DNA from: Hydrangea macrophylla
Taxonomy: Eukaryota; Streptophyta; Magnoliopsida; Cornales; Hydrangeaceae
Length of the DNA: 64,000 nucleotides
Direction: 5' to 3'
Assembly: GCA_033977485.1 (NCBI GenBank)
Contig: CM066984.1
Span: forward strand, 44,213,100 to 44,277,099
Part shown: piece by piece, positions 45,930 to 57,836 of the stretch
Numbering within the stretch: position 1 is the first letter of the stretch
How the letters are laid out: each line of letters opens with the position of its first letter
The notes under the pieces: generated by a model
What the model was told of the DNA's origin: nothing
Databases searched by the model: none
Seen by the model: only the letters and a program-made list of their open reading frames with translations
Program-made: the position numbers and the translations under genes

Positions 45930-48090
45930 CAACCACCAACTAGCGATTTGCTAGTCCCTAGCAATAGAGCAAAAATAAAAATAAGCTAAACTACAACGAT
46001 AACTGAAAAACTAAAATAAACTAGACCCAGATTAACTAAACTAAAATAACATGAAAGAAACTACCTAACTCACTTTCGCAGGAATCGCGGTTGCATATAG
46101 CAAATGTAACATGTCGTTAAACCCCTAGGTTCTCCCTAGTGGACGGGTGTTGTCTCGTGAGGGTTTGCAGTGAATGTACCCACAAAATTCTCTGATTTTA
46201 AGCTCAAAAAGATATAGAAAATTTTTTAAAAATTCCCCTTTGATTCACCTATTGATTTAGTTCTACAAAGCATATCATCCTCATTCAAACCATGAAAGAA
46301 ATGCACATGTTCCTAATGTAACCAAGATAAAAACAACATACGCATCACATCCCTGCATCTGTGTGTGTGTGAAATTATCAGCTATACATCAAACTTTATT
46401 TATAGTTGTTTAGACTATCATACTCTCAGAACTTGTAGTTTCAACTCAATCCTCACATAGTTAAAAATGAACATCCCACAGAAACTTGGCTAATAATGAT
46501 CGCTTATGGTATGAAAGCTTTGATAAGAATGATTTTTCGGATACTAATGCTTTCATACTCGACTCTATAAAAGACAAACATTTAGAATGTATAGTCTCAT
46601 GAAAGGAATACCACTTACTAGAGGAGCGAAATACCGCGGATAACTCAACTTACACGTTCATGTTTAAACTAAGTTGTTGAGAATCATTAAGGTTTTGACT
46701 TTTTGGTTTTTATTTAGTAGGGTAGAAATTAGAGGGGTGAGAAAGGCTGTGTTCAGTAATTTCTTCACTTTGTTCCAACCATCCTCTCCATACATATAAA
46801 TACATATCATCATTTTATTTATTTATTTATTTATAAATATACAGCCCTTCCCACCACTATTCCTTCCTCATACTTCAACAATGTAATCACATTGGGTGTG
46901 CAATGGAGTATATTGAGGTCAAAGTATACGATTAGGGATTTAGAATTTCATAATGGATTTGGCATTATTTATTAGGTGTGGGGTTAAAAACAATGCATAT
47001 TCAGAGATGTCGATATAGATAAATGGAGAAAACAAGGGGCAAATACGATGGCTTAAATCATTTTCTCAACTTCTTAATTTTTAACACTTACAAGTTCGTT
47101 GAGTTTAGTTGGTAAATCCTGAACGTTCTCCTCTACTAAGAAGCCAAAATGAAAGAATTAGAGACTATTCAACGAATTTAATCAGCATATTCAAGAAAAA
47201 CAATTCGAGTTTTAATGTGATAACTCCCTCAGACTTGAAGATTGGATTCAAAAGCTTACTAAGGGTAACTAGTTTTCACTACTTCATTCTTCAAAGTACG
47301 AAAGTCGTACTAACTCTTATTTTAAGTTTTCTGCATAGCTATTAACACGTGCAAATGATTTGGATACAAGAATGATCAACATATGCATTCATCCTAGAGA
47401 AACTAGAAAAATGCGTGAACTTAATTCATAAAAGGATGAGAATAAAATGGTTGTGTCATTGCTCGACAACAGCTAAATAGGAGTGAATATTCAAAATTAT
47501 TCTACCAATTTAATTCAAAAACTTACTTAATTGTTTGAAAATTTTTCAAAGTTGTTGAATGTGAAATTTTTGTAATTTACTTTAGTTGCTAATGGAAATT
47601 GTATGACATACACAATAGATAGAATGGTCCAGATTGCTACGAACTAATGTGCACAGGTGATTATCTATCTATATCCCACCGCCAACTGAAAATCACAAGG
47701 TCCTCAGCAGTTGATTTTCAAAAATAGATAGAGAGATATCACCTGATATGACATTGTGAGAAATGCAAGTGTAACAACCTGTACAGAAAGCATACATACA
47801 CCAAACAGCAAAGATTAAAAGAATATGAAATATAGAGCATAGGATCCATGCATAAAATGGAACTAATCACTGGAAATATATTAAAGTGAAAGAACAGAAC
47901 AGTGATAATATGTGCCATATAAACTAAAATACAAAATATACAAACCATCCAACAACACAGAATAACCCAACAGTGTCCAAAAAAAAATTATCCAAAAACC
48001 AAACCAACACAGCCAAAAACAACCACAATGTCCAAAATAGCTAAACAACCCAATAGCCAAATACAATCAACAACACCGATCCCCCAGAAA
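45930..48090 (-). other. Element E1: 3' noncoding interior
   Basis: About 2.1 kb without a recognisable gene. It is conserved in order with E2 (57837-59835). It contains (TTTA)n at 46816-46836 and the 92-bp inverted-repeat block at 47654-47745. Open frames at 47109-47345, 47739-47948 and 47881-48066 show no family resemblance and are not called. Confidence 0.6.
47654..47745. repeat. 92-bp terminal-inverted-repeat block (E1 copy)
   Basis: It begins CAGGTGATTATCTATCTAT and ends ATAGATAGAGAGATATCACCTG, so the ends are inverted over about 20 bp, with a second inverted pair (AACTGAAAATCA / TTGATTTTCA) inside. E2 has the same block at 59400-59491, also 92 bp. No target duplication stands out. Confidence 0.6.
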
Positions 48091-49603
48091 CTAGACATCA
48101 TCGGCTACGTCCGATAATATCTCAATAAAAATATCAGGAGCATCCCCACCGCCACCCTCAGCAACAGTCGGTGCCGTTGGGTCACTCGTGATCGTGGCAG
48201 CTGGAATAGATAAGGGTGTGTCGGCCACGACAAGAGGAGGTGAAAGTGGTATCTCCATAGCAGGCGGAGTCGCCGATGATATAGAAGCTGTAGGATCAAT
48301 CTGGGAAGGTGGAGTAGCAGATGATGGACCGGTGGTGGATGGTAGAACTACAGTAGTGGTAGGTGGGTCGGTGGAATCGGCAAGAGCAACTGTAGGTGGC
48401 TCGCTGGGTGGTGGTGCAGAAGCTGCATGAACTGCCTGGTCAACTCTGATCTGTATCAAGATCGCCTCCAGCAGAGTCGTCATCTGATCAACGTTACCCT
48501 CAAGTCTAATCCTGGCCTCTCTCTCCTCCAATAGTAACTCATGAATAGCCGGGAGAGGCGCAGAAGAAGACTCTCCCTGGGTACGAGCCTGAGATCTCTG
48601 TCTCAGCTCAAATCTGGCAACCTCCTCAATAGGATCCATCTCCTCCTCAGAATCATGCTCCTTAGCCTCTGTGGGCGTCCCAAAAGCAGCACCCTCTGTG
48701 TCGGTGCCTCCTCCTCTTCTCCTCTTCTCGTGACCTTTGCCTTGCCTTTACCTCGCCTCTTTTTCTTTTGCGCCTCAGACCGGCAGGAAGCAGTCTCGCC
48801 AAAACGGCTACGAGACTGGGCAGTCACCTCACCCGCCAATGGAAGTAGACCCGCCTGCTCAATAACCCTGTGAATGGCCCAAGCACCCTTCAGGTGCTTC
48901 TTAGCCAGAATGTATCGAGTAGGGTGCCTCATGAAATCAATATAGAGGCGAGATAAACAGACAGGCTTCCGTGTCCCGATCGCATATAACACGCGGGCGT
49001 ACCAATTTACAATCTTCTCCCAATGAGATGCCACTAAGAGGCAATTGCTAAGGACGAGGTGCAACATATGATAATTATTTATGAGGTAGAAGTCAGGAAT
49101 AAGAACCTCGCCATCCCAGCCCAGAAGAGCACCCCTAGTGATCTCTCTGATAATCATAGTCGGGGAGAGCAGCGGTGTGTCGAGGCGATGCGGACAAACA
49201 CAATCAGGTACCTCGGGTACCCCAAGAACAGCAGAGACAGTGGCCGGGCTAAAAATGATCTCCCGGCCACGGAAGAATGAACGGAGTGTGAACGGAGCAA
49301 CTGGATCCCTGATCATCGTCGCACACGCCTCCCAGATCCAGGACAAATTAACGTGCTTAGGCTGGGAGAGGAGCATGTACCACTGTGGTATAATGCGTAG
49401 CCGGGCTAGATACCAAGGAGTAGCCAACCATGCTGTCTCGAGGGGTCGCTCAAGCATGACCTTACGCGATTGGAAATATCTGGTGAACCATACCCGGTCT
49501 TCTTCGTTTTTGAACCCGTGATCGGGTATAGGGTCGGGTATGGTTAGGTCAATTGGCTTGAGCTTATGATACCCGGTGATAGGGTTCATTGTGTAGCCCT
49601 GAA
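48091..49603 (-). pseudogene. Element E1: extra gene, putative plant transposon-protein domain plus coiled coil
   Basis: The minus frame opens at about 49590 (MNPITGYHKLKPIDLTIPDPIPDHGF). The domain of about 250 residues holds FTRYFQSRKVMLERPLETAWLATPWYLARLR, HVNLSWIWEACATMIRDPVAPFTLRSFFRGREIIFSPATVSAVLGVPEV and CLSRLYIDFMRHPTRYILAKKHLKGAWAIHRVIEQAGLLPL. The FFRGR.I.FSP..I...LGVP phrase resembles the putative plant transposon protein domain. A basic KKKRRGKGKAK stretch follows. A frameshift near 48640-48760 then leads to EEVARFELRQRSQ, a coiled coil (LLLEEREARIRLEGNVDQMTTLLEAILIQ) and a Pro/Thr-rich tail ending SDVADDV. The acceptor-like TTCTGTTTCAG at about 49604-49614 hints at an upstream exon. 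Function unknown; the domain name is from memory. Confidence 0.6.
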
Positions 49604-50457
49604 ACAGAAGAAACAAACATAAAAACATTAAAACAGGGAAACCAGAAATGAAAAGAAACAGTCACACTTCGATCGATCGAAGCATGTTCGATCGATCCAG
49701 AACATCGCAGGTTCGATCGCTCGAGACATGTTCGATCGATTGAAAGGATGTTGGGTTCGATCGCTCGAAACCAGTTCGATCGATCGAACACAGCGAAGTG
49801 GTAGTTTCGAACGATGAAAACAGAAAAGACCCGCAAACAAAAAATATAATAAGACAATAAAGAAAAAGATTAAAATAACCAATGGGGGGCACCCCCACAC
49901 GAATTTGAAATAAAAAGAACAACGAGGGGGTCTCGGGGCCTAACCTCGAGAGACATGCCGAGTAGAGGATGAGGGTGATGATGATAACAATTAGAGTGCC
50001 CAGTTGCTCCTCAATTGATGCTGGTGTATATGGGGGGTCCAAAATCGCGCGGGAGTCGTCGTCTGTCTTCAATCGCTCGAGGAAGGGAGAAAAAGATAGA
50101 CTGAAGAAGATACTGAATGACGCCTCGTTTAAAAATAGGTTTCGATCACTCGAGATGGTTCGATCGATCGAACCTTCGATCGATTGAGCCCTACTGAAGC
50201 GCTCGAGGTTCTGATGATCTCGATCGATCGAGAAACGGTTGATCGATCGAACTCTAAAATTCTACAAGATCATATAATTGATAAATTAAACACCCCCAAC
50301 TAACCAACATCGGTCTAGACATATAGAATAGTGATAAACAGTTCATTGGTAAGTCATGTAAGCCAAAAACTTCATCCTCATAGTAGAAAATTGCAAATTT
50401 ATATAAATAAATCCTTAAAATAGCATCCACTTGCAATATTATTACCCCCACATGGCC
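49604..50457 (-). other. Element E1: region between gag and extra gene, with two GATCGATCGAA clusters
   Basis: Clusters of TTCGATCGATCGAA variants lie at 49672-49795 and 50142-50250, the second pointing toward the extra gene. Open frames through it translate the motif as FDRSN/SIDRT repeats and are not proteins. It may be an upstream promoter or intron of the extra gene. Confidence 0.45.
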
Positions 50458-51924
50458 AGGAAACGTTCCACTCAACGCGGATTTTGAAGTGGTTGAATAG
50501 GAAACGTTCCACTCAACCCCTCTTGACGTGCATCCATTCTCTCTAATGTCGCGAACATTTTACTCATCATTTGAATTAGCTGTTGTGTTAAATTCGCGTT
50601 AGAGAGTGGATCTTCCTCTTGCACCTTTTTGTGAGGTGGCATGTAAACATTTGCTTGTTGATTATTAGGGGGTTGAGCATTGTTATTGTTATTTGCTCTA
50701 TTTTGATGGAATGGCTGGGACTGCCTGTTGTATTGCCCTTGATATTGATTATTGTTATTATAGGGCTGTTGTTGTTGATATTGGTTTTGAGTCCCAGCAT
50801 TGTTTTTCCAATCGAACCCGGGGTGATTCCATCTATTGTTATTTTGTGAATTGTAATTGTTATAGGAATTCCCCGTCCCCCCTATACCCTTGCATGGCAT
50901 TCATTTCCATGGGGGGTTGTTCTTGAAAATACGGCACATTGGGACAGTATTGAGTAGTGTGTCCCAACATGTTGCATGTGCCGCATGGTTCTTCAGGCAA
51001 AAACTGCCTAGAACTCTCTCCTTTCATTCCCAATTCTTGTACTTTCTTCGCTAGTTCTTCATACTTACTCATCAGTTGATCCTCACTTTTTAGTTGGTAT
51101 AAACTTTTCTCTTCCACACAGGATATCTGTGAGCGTGGGACATTGTCTGAATTTCATCACTCGTGGGCGTGCTCAGCTAACCACTAAAAATGAGCTTCAG
51201 CTTCTTCCATGTTTTTATGAAGAAATGGCCCTGAACTCATGGTCTCGACCAATTTCTTAGTTTTACCGTTTAATCCTTCATAAAAGTAGCTGATGGTTCG
51301 CCATTTCTCATACCCGTGATGTGGGCATGAGAGTAGCAAATCCTTGAAGCGTTCCCAAGTTTGGGTGAATGTTTCATTGCTCTTTTGTTTGTAAGAATTT
51401 ATTTGTCGTTTAAGCTCAGTGGTCATGCGAGGTGGAAAGAATTTTTTCAGGAAAGCAGTGTTCATCACATGCCAGGTGTAGATGGAGTTTGGCTTCAAGG
51501 TGAGCAACCACACTTTTGCTTTAGCCTTTAGAGTGAAAGGAAATAGCATTAAACGTGTCACGTCTACAGGACAGTTCTGTGAGAAAGTTTTACAAACATC
51601 CTCAAAATCCTTGACATGTAGATACGCTTTCTCGCTCTCCATTCCATGAAAGGTAGGAAGGAGTTGAATCATTCCATTGCGAAATTGAAATTTGCCTGCA
51701 TGGGGTGGAATGAGGATACAAGAAGGCCTAGGCACGTGTTCAGGTGTCATGAGATCGCACAAAGGACGAAGTGAATCGTCGATTGGTAAAACCACATTGT
51801 CACCGTTTTCACTTTGATTATCCGCCATTGAATCGTTAGGTGTAACTATGGGGTTAATAGAACTAGATGAATTGGATAAATAGAATGGTTTTCCGTAAAT
51901 TCCTTCGATGGAATTATCGGACAT
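50458..51924 (-). pseudogene. Element E1: Athila-type gag
   Basis: ATG at 51924 (MSDNSIEGIYGKPF). The gag domain includes KFQFRNGMIQLLPTFHGMESEKAYLHVKDFEDV, AKAKVWLLTLKPNSIYTWHVMNTAFLKKFFP and WERFKDLLLSCPHHGYEKWRTISYFYEGL. A shift near 51120-51184 leads to SLYQLKSEDQLMSKYEELAKKVQELG and a CX2CX4HX4C knuckle (CGTCNMLGHTTQYC, about 50938-50985). Another shift near 50880 leads to an Asn/Gln-rich tail ending LSGTFPIQPLQNPR. The end is marked by a 19-bp direct repeat (AGGAAACGTTCCACTCAAC at 50458-50476 and 50499-50517), which suggests the junction where pol was lost. Very similar to G gag. Confidence 0.85.
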
Positions 51925-52015
51925 AAAGGGAAAGACCCTAAGTAATTTTCAATCTAAAGAACGAAAGAAAAAGGTAAGAACAGATTGAGGTAATCGAAGC
52001 GTTAGCTTGTCACTT

Positions 52016-52033
52016 TCCCCGGCAACGGCGCCA
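52016..52033 (-). other. Primer-binding site of element E1
   Basis: Minus-strand TGGCGCCGTTGCCGGGGA, separated by AGTTTT from the LTR. It is the classical Athila form, generally assigned to tRNA-Asp. Confidence 0.9.
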
Positions 52034-52039
52034 AAAACT

Positions 52040-53636
52040 TGACACGAGAATTTTTCTTCTGTGCGCTTGTGTGCTATACCCAAGTGTAAGTAATCGTGCA
52101 AGTAGTAATCTGGTTAAGTCCAGGTTGATCCCACAGGGAACGTGTTAAACTAATTACTCAGATTAATCTCAAACAAGAAAATAAAAATTAATATTTTAAA
52201 AAGAGTGTAGAACACAAAGTTTCACAATTTATCAACTACTAAAGATAAAACAATTAAACTAAATTAAACTAATTACTAACTAATTAATTAAAGCAATGAT
52301 TTAAAACGTGTTTTTCTAACTAAAAAGGAATGTTGGGATTACACGATTCCAACGCAATCTAGCCATCTACCATGCACATGCATTGAAGCTCAATGGAGCA
52401 CACTCTCCACAGTATTCCGTATTTCTCTTAGAATAAAGAATCTATAGTCCTTTCATGACCGGGACCATATCATCACAATTATGTTTGAAATACATAAAAG
52501 CGGTTTAAAACAATAGTTTTGACTCTCACCTACAATGGTGTTAGCATTGAGGGTGGTTTGCAAAATATATTAAAGAAAAATGCCTCAAGGCTTAAAGTTC
52601 ACAGACTGTTTTGACAAACTGAGCGTTTGGAGACAATTTGATAACAATCTAGTAAAGCAGAAAGTCTAGGAATACTGCATAGAATGTCCTCAAGAATCAG
52701 AGAGTTCGATCGATCGAATATCTTCATCCCTCGATCGATCAAACTAACTTCGATCGCTCGACTGTATCTCTGTTTCGATCGATCGAGCCTTCTCGATCGA
52801 TCGAGCACAGAAATTATACTACTGCATGGCAGAGGCTTGAGATCACGGTTTCATCGTGATCTCCCAACCTGGGGACTGCTCAGACATTGTCTGGAGTGTC
52901 TCAGATTAGTTTCTTACGTAAAGTTCTATTAAGGGTGTGTTTGTTTGTGATTTTTGCAATGAATCTATGAAAATTAATTGTATAACTATAACTAACATGC
53001 AAGACTACTGGATAACAAGGTATAATACTATAAATTAAGTGCAGAACATAAACAAAGTAACCTGAAAATGAAAACTTGTATTGAACTAAGGGAAATCCAA
53101 ACCAAACAATGTGTATCCTTGATGAAAACCTACAAAATAAACAAAGTGAAGCTCTCTACTCTCTATAAACTGATGAAAATGAAAGTGGGCGTTCTTATGG
53201 ACGTATACAATACGAGTATATATACTTAAGACCTAATGCTAGGGTTAAATCCCACTTCTGCTGCTTGCGCGTAAAATCTGATAAAAGCCATGTTCGATCG
53301 ATCGAACTTCTAGACTCTTCGAGCGCTTGATCTTCTCTCGATCGATCGAACCTTCGATCGATCGAATGGTCTTCAATCGATCGAGGTTTACTTTTCATCT
53401 TTTACTTGTCTTCATTCAAATTTAGCACGCCCTTTTATCTTTCTCATCCAGTTCTTCACACAGCAACAGTAATCTGCACAAACTACAGCTAAAACAAACA
53501 ACTTATCATAGTTTAATCAAACTTTGTACAAACTAACATTGTAATTGAAATTGCAGATAAATGAAGGAATTGTGAAATAATTTAGCACATTTCTTCTTTT
53601 AGCGCAGTTGTATTTTACAAATACCTCCGCTTGTCA
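52040..53636 (-). mobile_element. Element E1: 5' LTR
   Basis: 1597 bp, from TGACACGAG to CGCTTGTCA in plus orientation. A minus-strand TATA (AGTATATATACTCG) lies at about 53213-53226, with a TTCGATCGATCGAA cluster 70-170 bp upstream of it (53290-53390) and a second cluster downstream at 52704-52808. Both termini keep intact TG/CA. Confidence 0.92.
53213..53390 (-). promoter_or_regulatory. Element E1 LTR promoter: palindrome cluster and TATA box
   Basis: In the minus direction, four TCGATCGATCGAA-type sites (53390-53290) precede TATATATAC at about 53215-53224. The order is the same as in the solo LTR at 732-2357 and in D and F. Confidence 0.55.
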
Positions 53637-55547
53637 AAACTGTAAACTAATTAGTTTATTAGTAGCTCAATCACAATATTTAGATACCTAAGACCTTTTA
53701 TACATTTTCAAAACCTCTCTTCCCACCTCATTTCATCACACACCACATATATATTGTGATTGAGCTTTCATCTCATTAGCTTGGATCAAAATGGTTTAGT
53801 GTTTAAAGCTTAAATAAATCTTGAAATAGAACCTTGGTCCCTTTTCTTTGATTTTGTTTATTTCCTAGATTCATGAGACTCTCAATGTCTTACTTGAATC
53901 TTTGTGTTTAGAATCCCTCAATATTCTCATGAACTTATGATTCATGAAGGGATTGAGGTTGATTTTAGTATGTTGAGTCAATGGGTCCAAACTTCATCCA
54001 TAGTTTGAGCTCATTATTTTGAGGTTTTGTTAAGTTCCTTATACTTCATTAAAACCTATAAGTTTAAGTGTTATTAATCTCCAATGACCATCAAATGGTA
54101 GGAGAAGTAGCTTAGTTTAAGTCCACCTCTATGGCTTAGGCTAATCCTTTTCTTTAGGTTTCCTGAAGCTCTTCATACTTCATCAAAATCTACAAACATG
54201 TATGTCTTTAGTCTCCAATGACCATAAAATGGTAGGAGAAGTAGTTTGGATTAAGCCCAACTTCATGGTTTAGTAGTTGGAATTAACCAACTAAGTTGAA
54301 CTTGAATAAACGGTGCAGTGAATTCAATGGCCACCTTTGATCAAGGATTTTTAGTTCAATATCAGACCGTTGGGATTGAATGAAACCAACGGGAAAATGT
54401 TTATAACTAAAAGTTCTACCACTATGATTTTTTTTTAAGGAGATTTCATGTTTAAAGTGGTTTGGTCATGAGTTTTGTGAGACAACCACAATCTGTCCAG
54501 AGTTTTAGAACAGTAACACGCTTTTAAAATGAGTGAATCAGAGCCTTAATCAAGCATTCTTGGCCCAAAATAAATTTTTCTAGATATTTTAATGTGTTAG
54601 GAAGCTACCCCAAAAAGACTAAAGCATTTTTGATTTTTTTTTTCTATTTTTAGAAAATCATACAAAAACTCTGGGCGGAGAGTTGTATGTCCCCGAGTGA
54701 CGTCTAATGTTTGTCTGAATCCCAGAGATCTAACCGTTGAAAACATGATTTTCATTTTGGGTAAAAAACTATACTCATAGAGGCATCTTTTACCCAGAAA
54801 TCATCAAGATCAAACCACATGAACCACGCCTTTTATTTCTCTGAAGTTCTGATCTGCTCTCAGCAATTTTCAGAATCCTGTCACAGTTTTTACTAACTTT
54901 GCAAATAAGGGTTCAAATGATCTTTTCTTAACCTAATGCTTATACCATACACTAATAAAGATTACTTAAGATTAAAACTAGAGGCTAAATGATCCAAATC
55001 AATGAATAGTTCACAGCTTTTACATTGTTCACATTCATTTATCCACGTGCATTCATTCATATAGATAGATACTTGTAAATGGAATTTGCTTTATGTTAGG
55101 ATTTGTTCCTTAGGGTTTGATGATATTTTCATTTAAAGTATGTGAACTAACCTTTGTTTTGTAGCGGCTTTGAGGTACAATTTATCAACCCTTTCTTTAG
55201 TTTATTTTAATTTCTTGATTTTATCGATTCTTTAACTTAATGCGCGACATCTTAGAATTAAGGTTTTGCCTTATGTGTATATGTGGTTAGCGACCTTTTC
55301 TTAGGATCTTTCTATTTGTATGCATTGCACGTTTAATATTCGTGGCCTGGATCTCGGGTAAGTTCTATAGTTCCCCATTTGCATATCACATTGCTTGCTA
55401 CTTGAATTATGTAATTTTTAAATGATATTTTATCACTTGCAATCTTACACCCTTTAGACATGCTTTTGTAATGTATATTCATACATATGTATTATTTAAG
55501 GACATGCTTAGATTATTAATTAGATTAAAAGGATGCTAAGTAGAGGT
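53637..55547 (+). mobile_element. Element B: 3' LTR, second part
   Basis: It resumes with the AAACT target copy and GTAAACTAATTAGTTTATTAG, collinear with 26290-28187 of the 5' LTR. It ends GGATGCTAAGTAGAGGT, where E2 begins. The last 230 bp of this LTR (matching 28188-28417) are displaced beyond the window. No gene. Confidence 0.9.
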
Positions 55548-56645
55548 TAACACGAGAATTATTCTTCTGTGCGCTTGTGTGCTATACCCAAGTGTAAGTA
55601 ATCGTGCAAGTAGTAGTCTGGTTAAGTCTAGGTCGATCCCACAGGGAAGGTGTTAAACTAATTACTCAGATTAATCTCAAACAAGAAAATAAAAATTAAT
55701 ATTTTAAAAGAATGCAGAACACAAAGTTCCACAGTTAACAACTACTAAAGATAAAGAAATAAAACTAGATTAAACTAATTACTAACTAATTAATTAATGC
55801 GAAGACTTAAAACGTGTTTATACTAATAAAAAGGAATGTTGGGATTACACAAACCCACCGCGACCTAGCCATCTACCATGCAGTTGCGTTGAAGCTCAAT
55901 GGAGCACACTCTCTATAGTATTCCGTATTTCTCTTAAGATAAAGAATCTATAGTCCTTTCATGACCGAGACTATATCATCACAATTGAGTTTGAAATACA
56001 CAAAAGCGGTTTAAAACAATAGTTTAGACTTTCACCTACAATGCTGTTAGCATTGAGGGTGGTTTGCAAAATATATTGAAGAAAAATGCCTCAAGGCTTA
56101 AAGTTTATAGACTGTTTTGACAAACTGAGCGTTTGGGGACAATTTGATAACAAATCAGTAAAAGTAAAAGTCTAGGAACACTACATAGAATGTCCTCAGG
56201 AATCAGAAAGTTCGATCGTTCGACGCGCTTTCGATCGATCGGACTTCTTCATCCCTCGATCGATCAAACTGACTTCGATCGCTCGACTGTATCTCTGTTT
56301 TGATCGATCGAACGTATTCGATCGATCAAACATATTCGATCGATCGAACATAGGAATTATTCTGCTGCATGACAGAGGCTTGAGATCACGGTTTTATCGT
56401 GATCTCCCAACTTGGGGCCTACTCAGACATCGTCTGAAGTGTCTCAGATTCGTTTTTAACGTAAAGTTCCATTAAAGCTATGTTTGTTTGTGATTTTTTT
56501 CAATGAATCTATAAAAATTAATTATATAACTATAACTAACATTCAATACTATGGAATAAAAGATTATATTACTATAGACTAAGTACAGAACATAAACAAA
56601 GTAACCTGGAACAAAAACTTGTATTGAACAAAAGGAAATCCAAAC

Positions 56646-57836
56646 TCTTAGTTAACATGCTAGTGCTTATAGTGCATTGACGGACCTGAGCTTTCCTATT
56701 GACACTCAAGACTTTTAATCAGTCGATAGGAACTCATAACTTGTATAAGGTACGTGTTCTTAATCTTGTGACGATTATGAACACAGACTGTGGATATGGC
56801 TGCTTTGACTTACCAATCAGTGAGGTCTATAGAAGATCAACACCTGGGTATCTTGGGTATGTCATATTCATAGGGTTGTGAACATATATTGTTAAGACAG
56901 AATCTACCCTCTATTTCAGAGTAAGCAATCCCTTGAGAATGTCACCAAGTCGATTACTGAGTACTGCAGTCTTGTTGATAAGAGTTATCAACATGTTTGG
57001 TAATCATGAGAGGTGAATGGGACTCAAGGAATACAAGAAGTAATCATGATTCAGGTTGACAGTAACAATTATCTGACTACCTGAATATGATTACGAATGT
57101 TGAAGGTAGAGAGACATTAGTACAACATACAAGTCTAGTTATCGCTTCGGATATGTTCTTTTGCATTGGAGTTCAGTTATCGTTTTATAGTGGAGTAAAC
57201 GTTAACTGACCAGTTAGTTAGTTTGCTGATCAAAGAGTTTGGTCACGGTAATTAACAAACTGGTCTGAGCCAACAATAAAGAGCCTAGGAGGTCACACTC
57301 TTAGCTCCGCCAGGATACTTGGAAAGACACATGAGGAAGTTGTCAAGACAAGTTCGATCGATTGAAGTATGTTCGATCGATTGAAGTCGTGGCAGTCTCG
57401 ATCGATCGATGAAATGTTTGATCGATCAAAGATCTTTGATCGCTCGAAGTCTAGGTCAGTTCTGGAAATCTATAAATAGGGCAGCTGCGTTCTGGAAAAG
57501 GAGTTCATCGTTTAAGAACGTCAGAAGCTGCAAAAACTGTTTTTAGACCCCAAACCTTCTTTTTCCTCTCTATTAGAGATCCCACCATCTCTAGTCTCTC
57601 CGGAAAGCATCCGCAGGAGACATAAGGGTGAAGACAATCTAGTGGAGGCTGCTGCATCACCAAGGAAGAAGAAGAAAATCAGAATTGGGTTCAAGACACT
57701 AAGGTATAACTCTTGTCCCCTCTTGTGCGCATCTATGGAATTAACGAGTAGTAGATCCTGGGCTACCATTAAGTTTTTATAACTTGACTTTTCCGCTGCG
57801 CGTTTAAACTTTTAACTTAAACCGGTTTTTCCATCA
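56646..57836 (+). mobile_element. Insert F: unidentified promoter-bearing insertion in E2 (LTR-like)
   Basis: 1191 bp with no match elsewhere in the window. It holds a GATCGATTGAAG cluster at 57352-57442, followed by a good TATA box (CTATAAATAGGG, about 57470-57481). A 3' part of about 350 bp ends TTTCCATCA, and GTTAA follows. A GTTAA also lies near its left end (56651-56655). The layout resembles an LTR in plus orientation (U3 promoter, R/U5), perhaps Ty1/copia-like, but I cannot fix the 5' TG end, and the insertion came with a flanking deletion. No protein is seen. Confidence 0.45.

Larger units (their letters stand above)
44295..53636 (-). mobile_element. Element E1: non-autonomous Athila-like LTR retrotransposon with TSD AAACT
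   Basis: It is complete, with LTRs at 44295-45929 and 52040-53636, a PBS at 52016-52033 and a 6.1-kb interior that holds gag and one extra gene in the same (minus) direction. There is no protease, RT or integrase. AAACT flanks it at 44290-44294 and 53637-53641; the B 5' LTR has a single copy at about 26290 (GTAAAACTCTAAAC). E2 has the same interior in the same order, so the lack of pol is a family feature. It would depend on enzymes from a relative such as G. Confidence 0.9.

Noticed and set aside
47109..48066. Small open frames in the E1 3' interior
   Set aside because: Their equivalents in E2 are shifted or shortened, so they show no sign of coding constraint.
49564..50072. Frames rich in FDRSN/SIDRT repeats
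   Set aside because: Direct translation of the GATCGATCGAA clusters; similar frames arise at 45469-45690 and 52599-52932 for the same reason.
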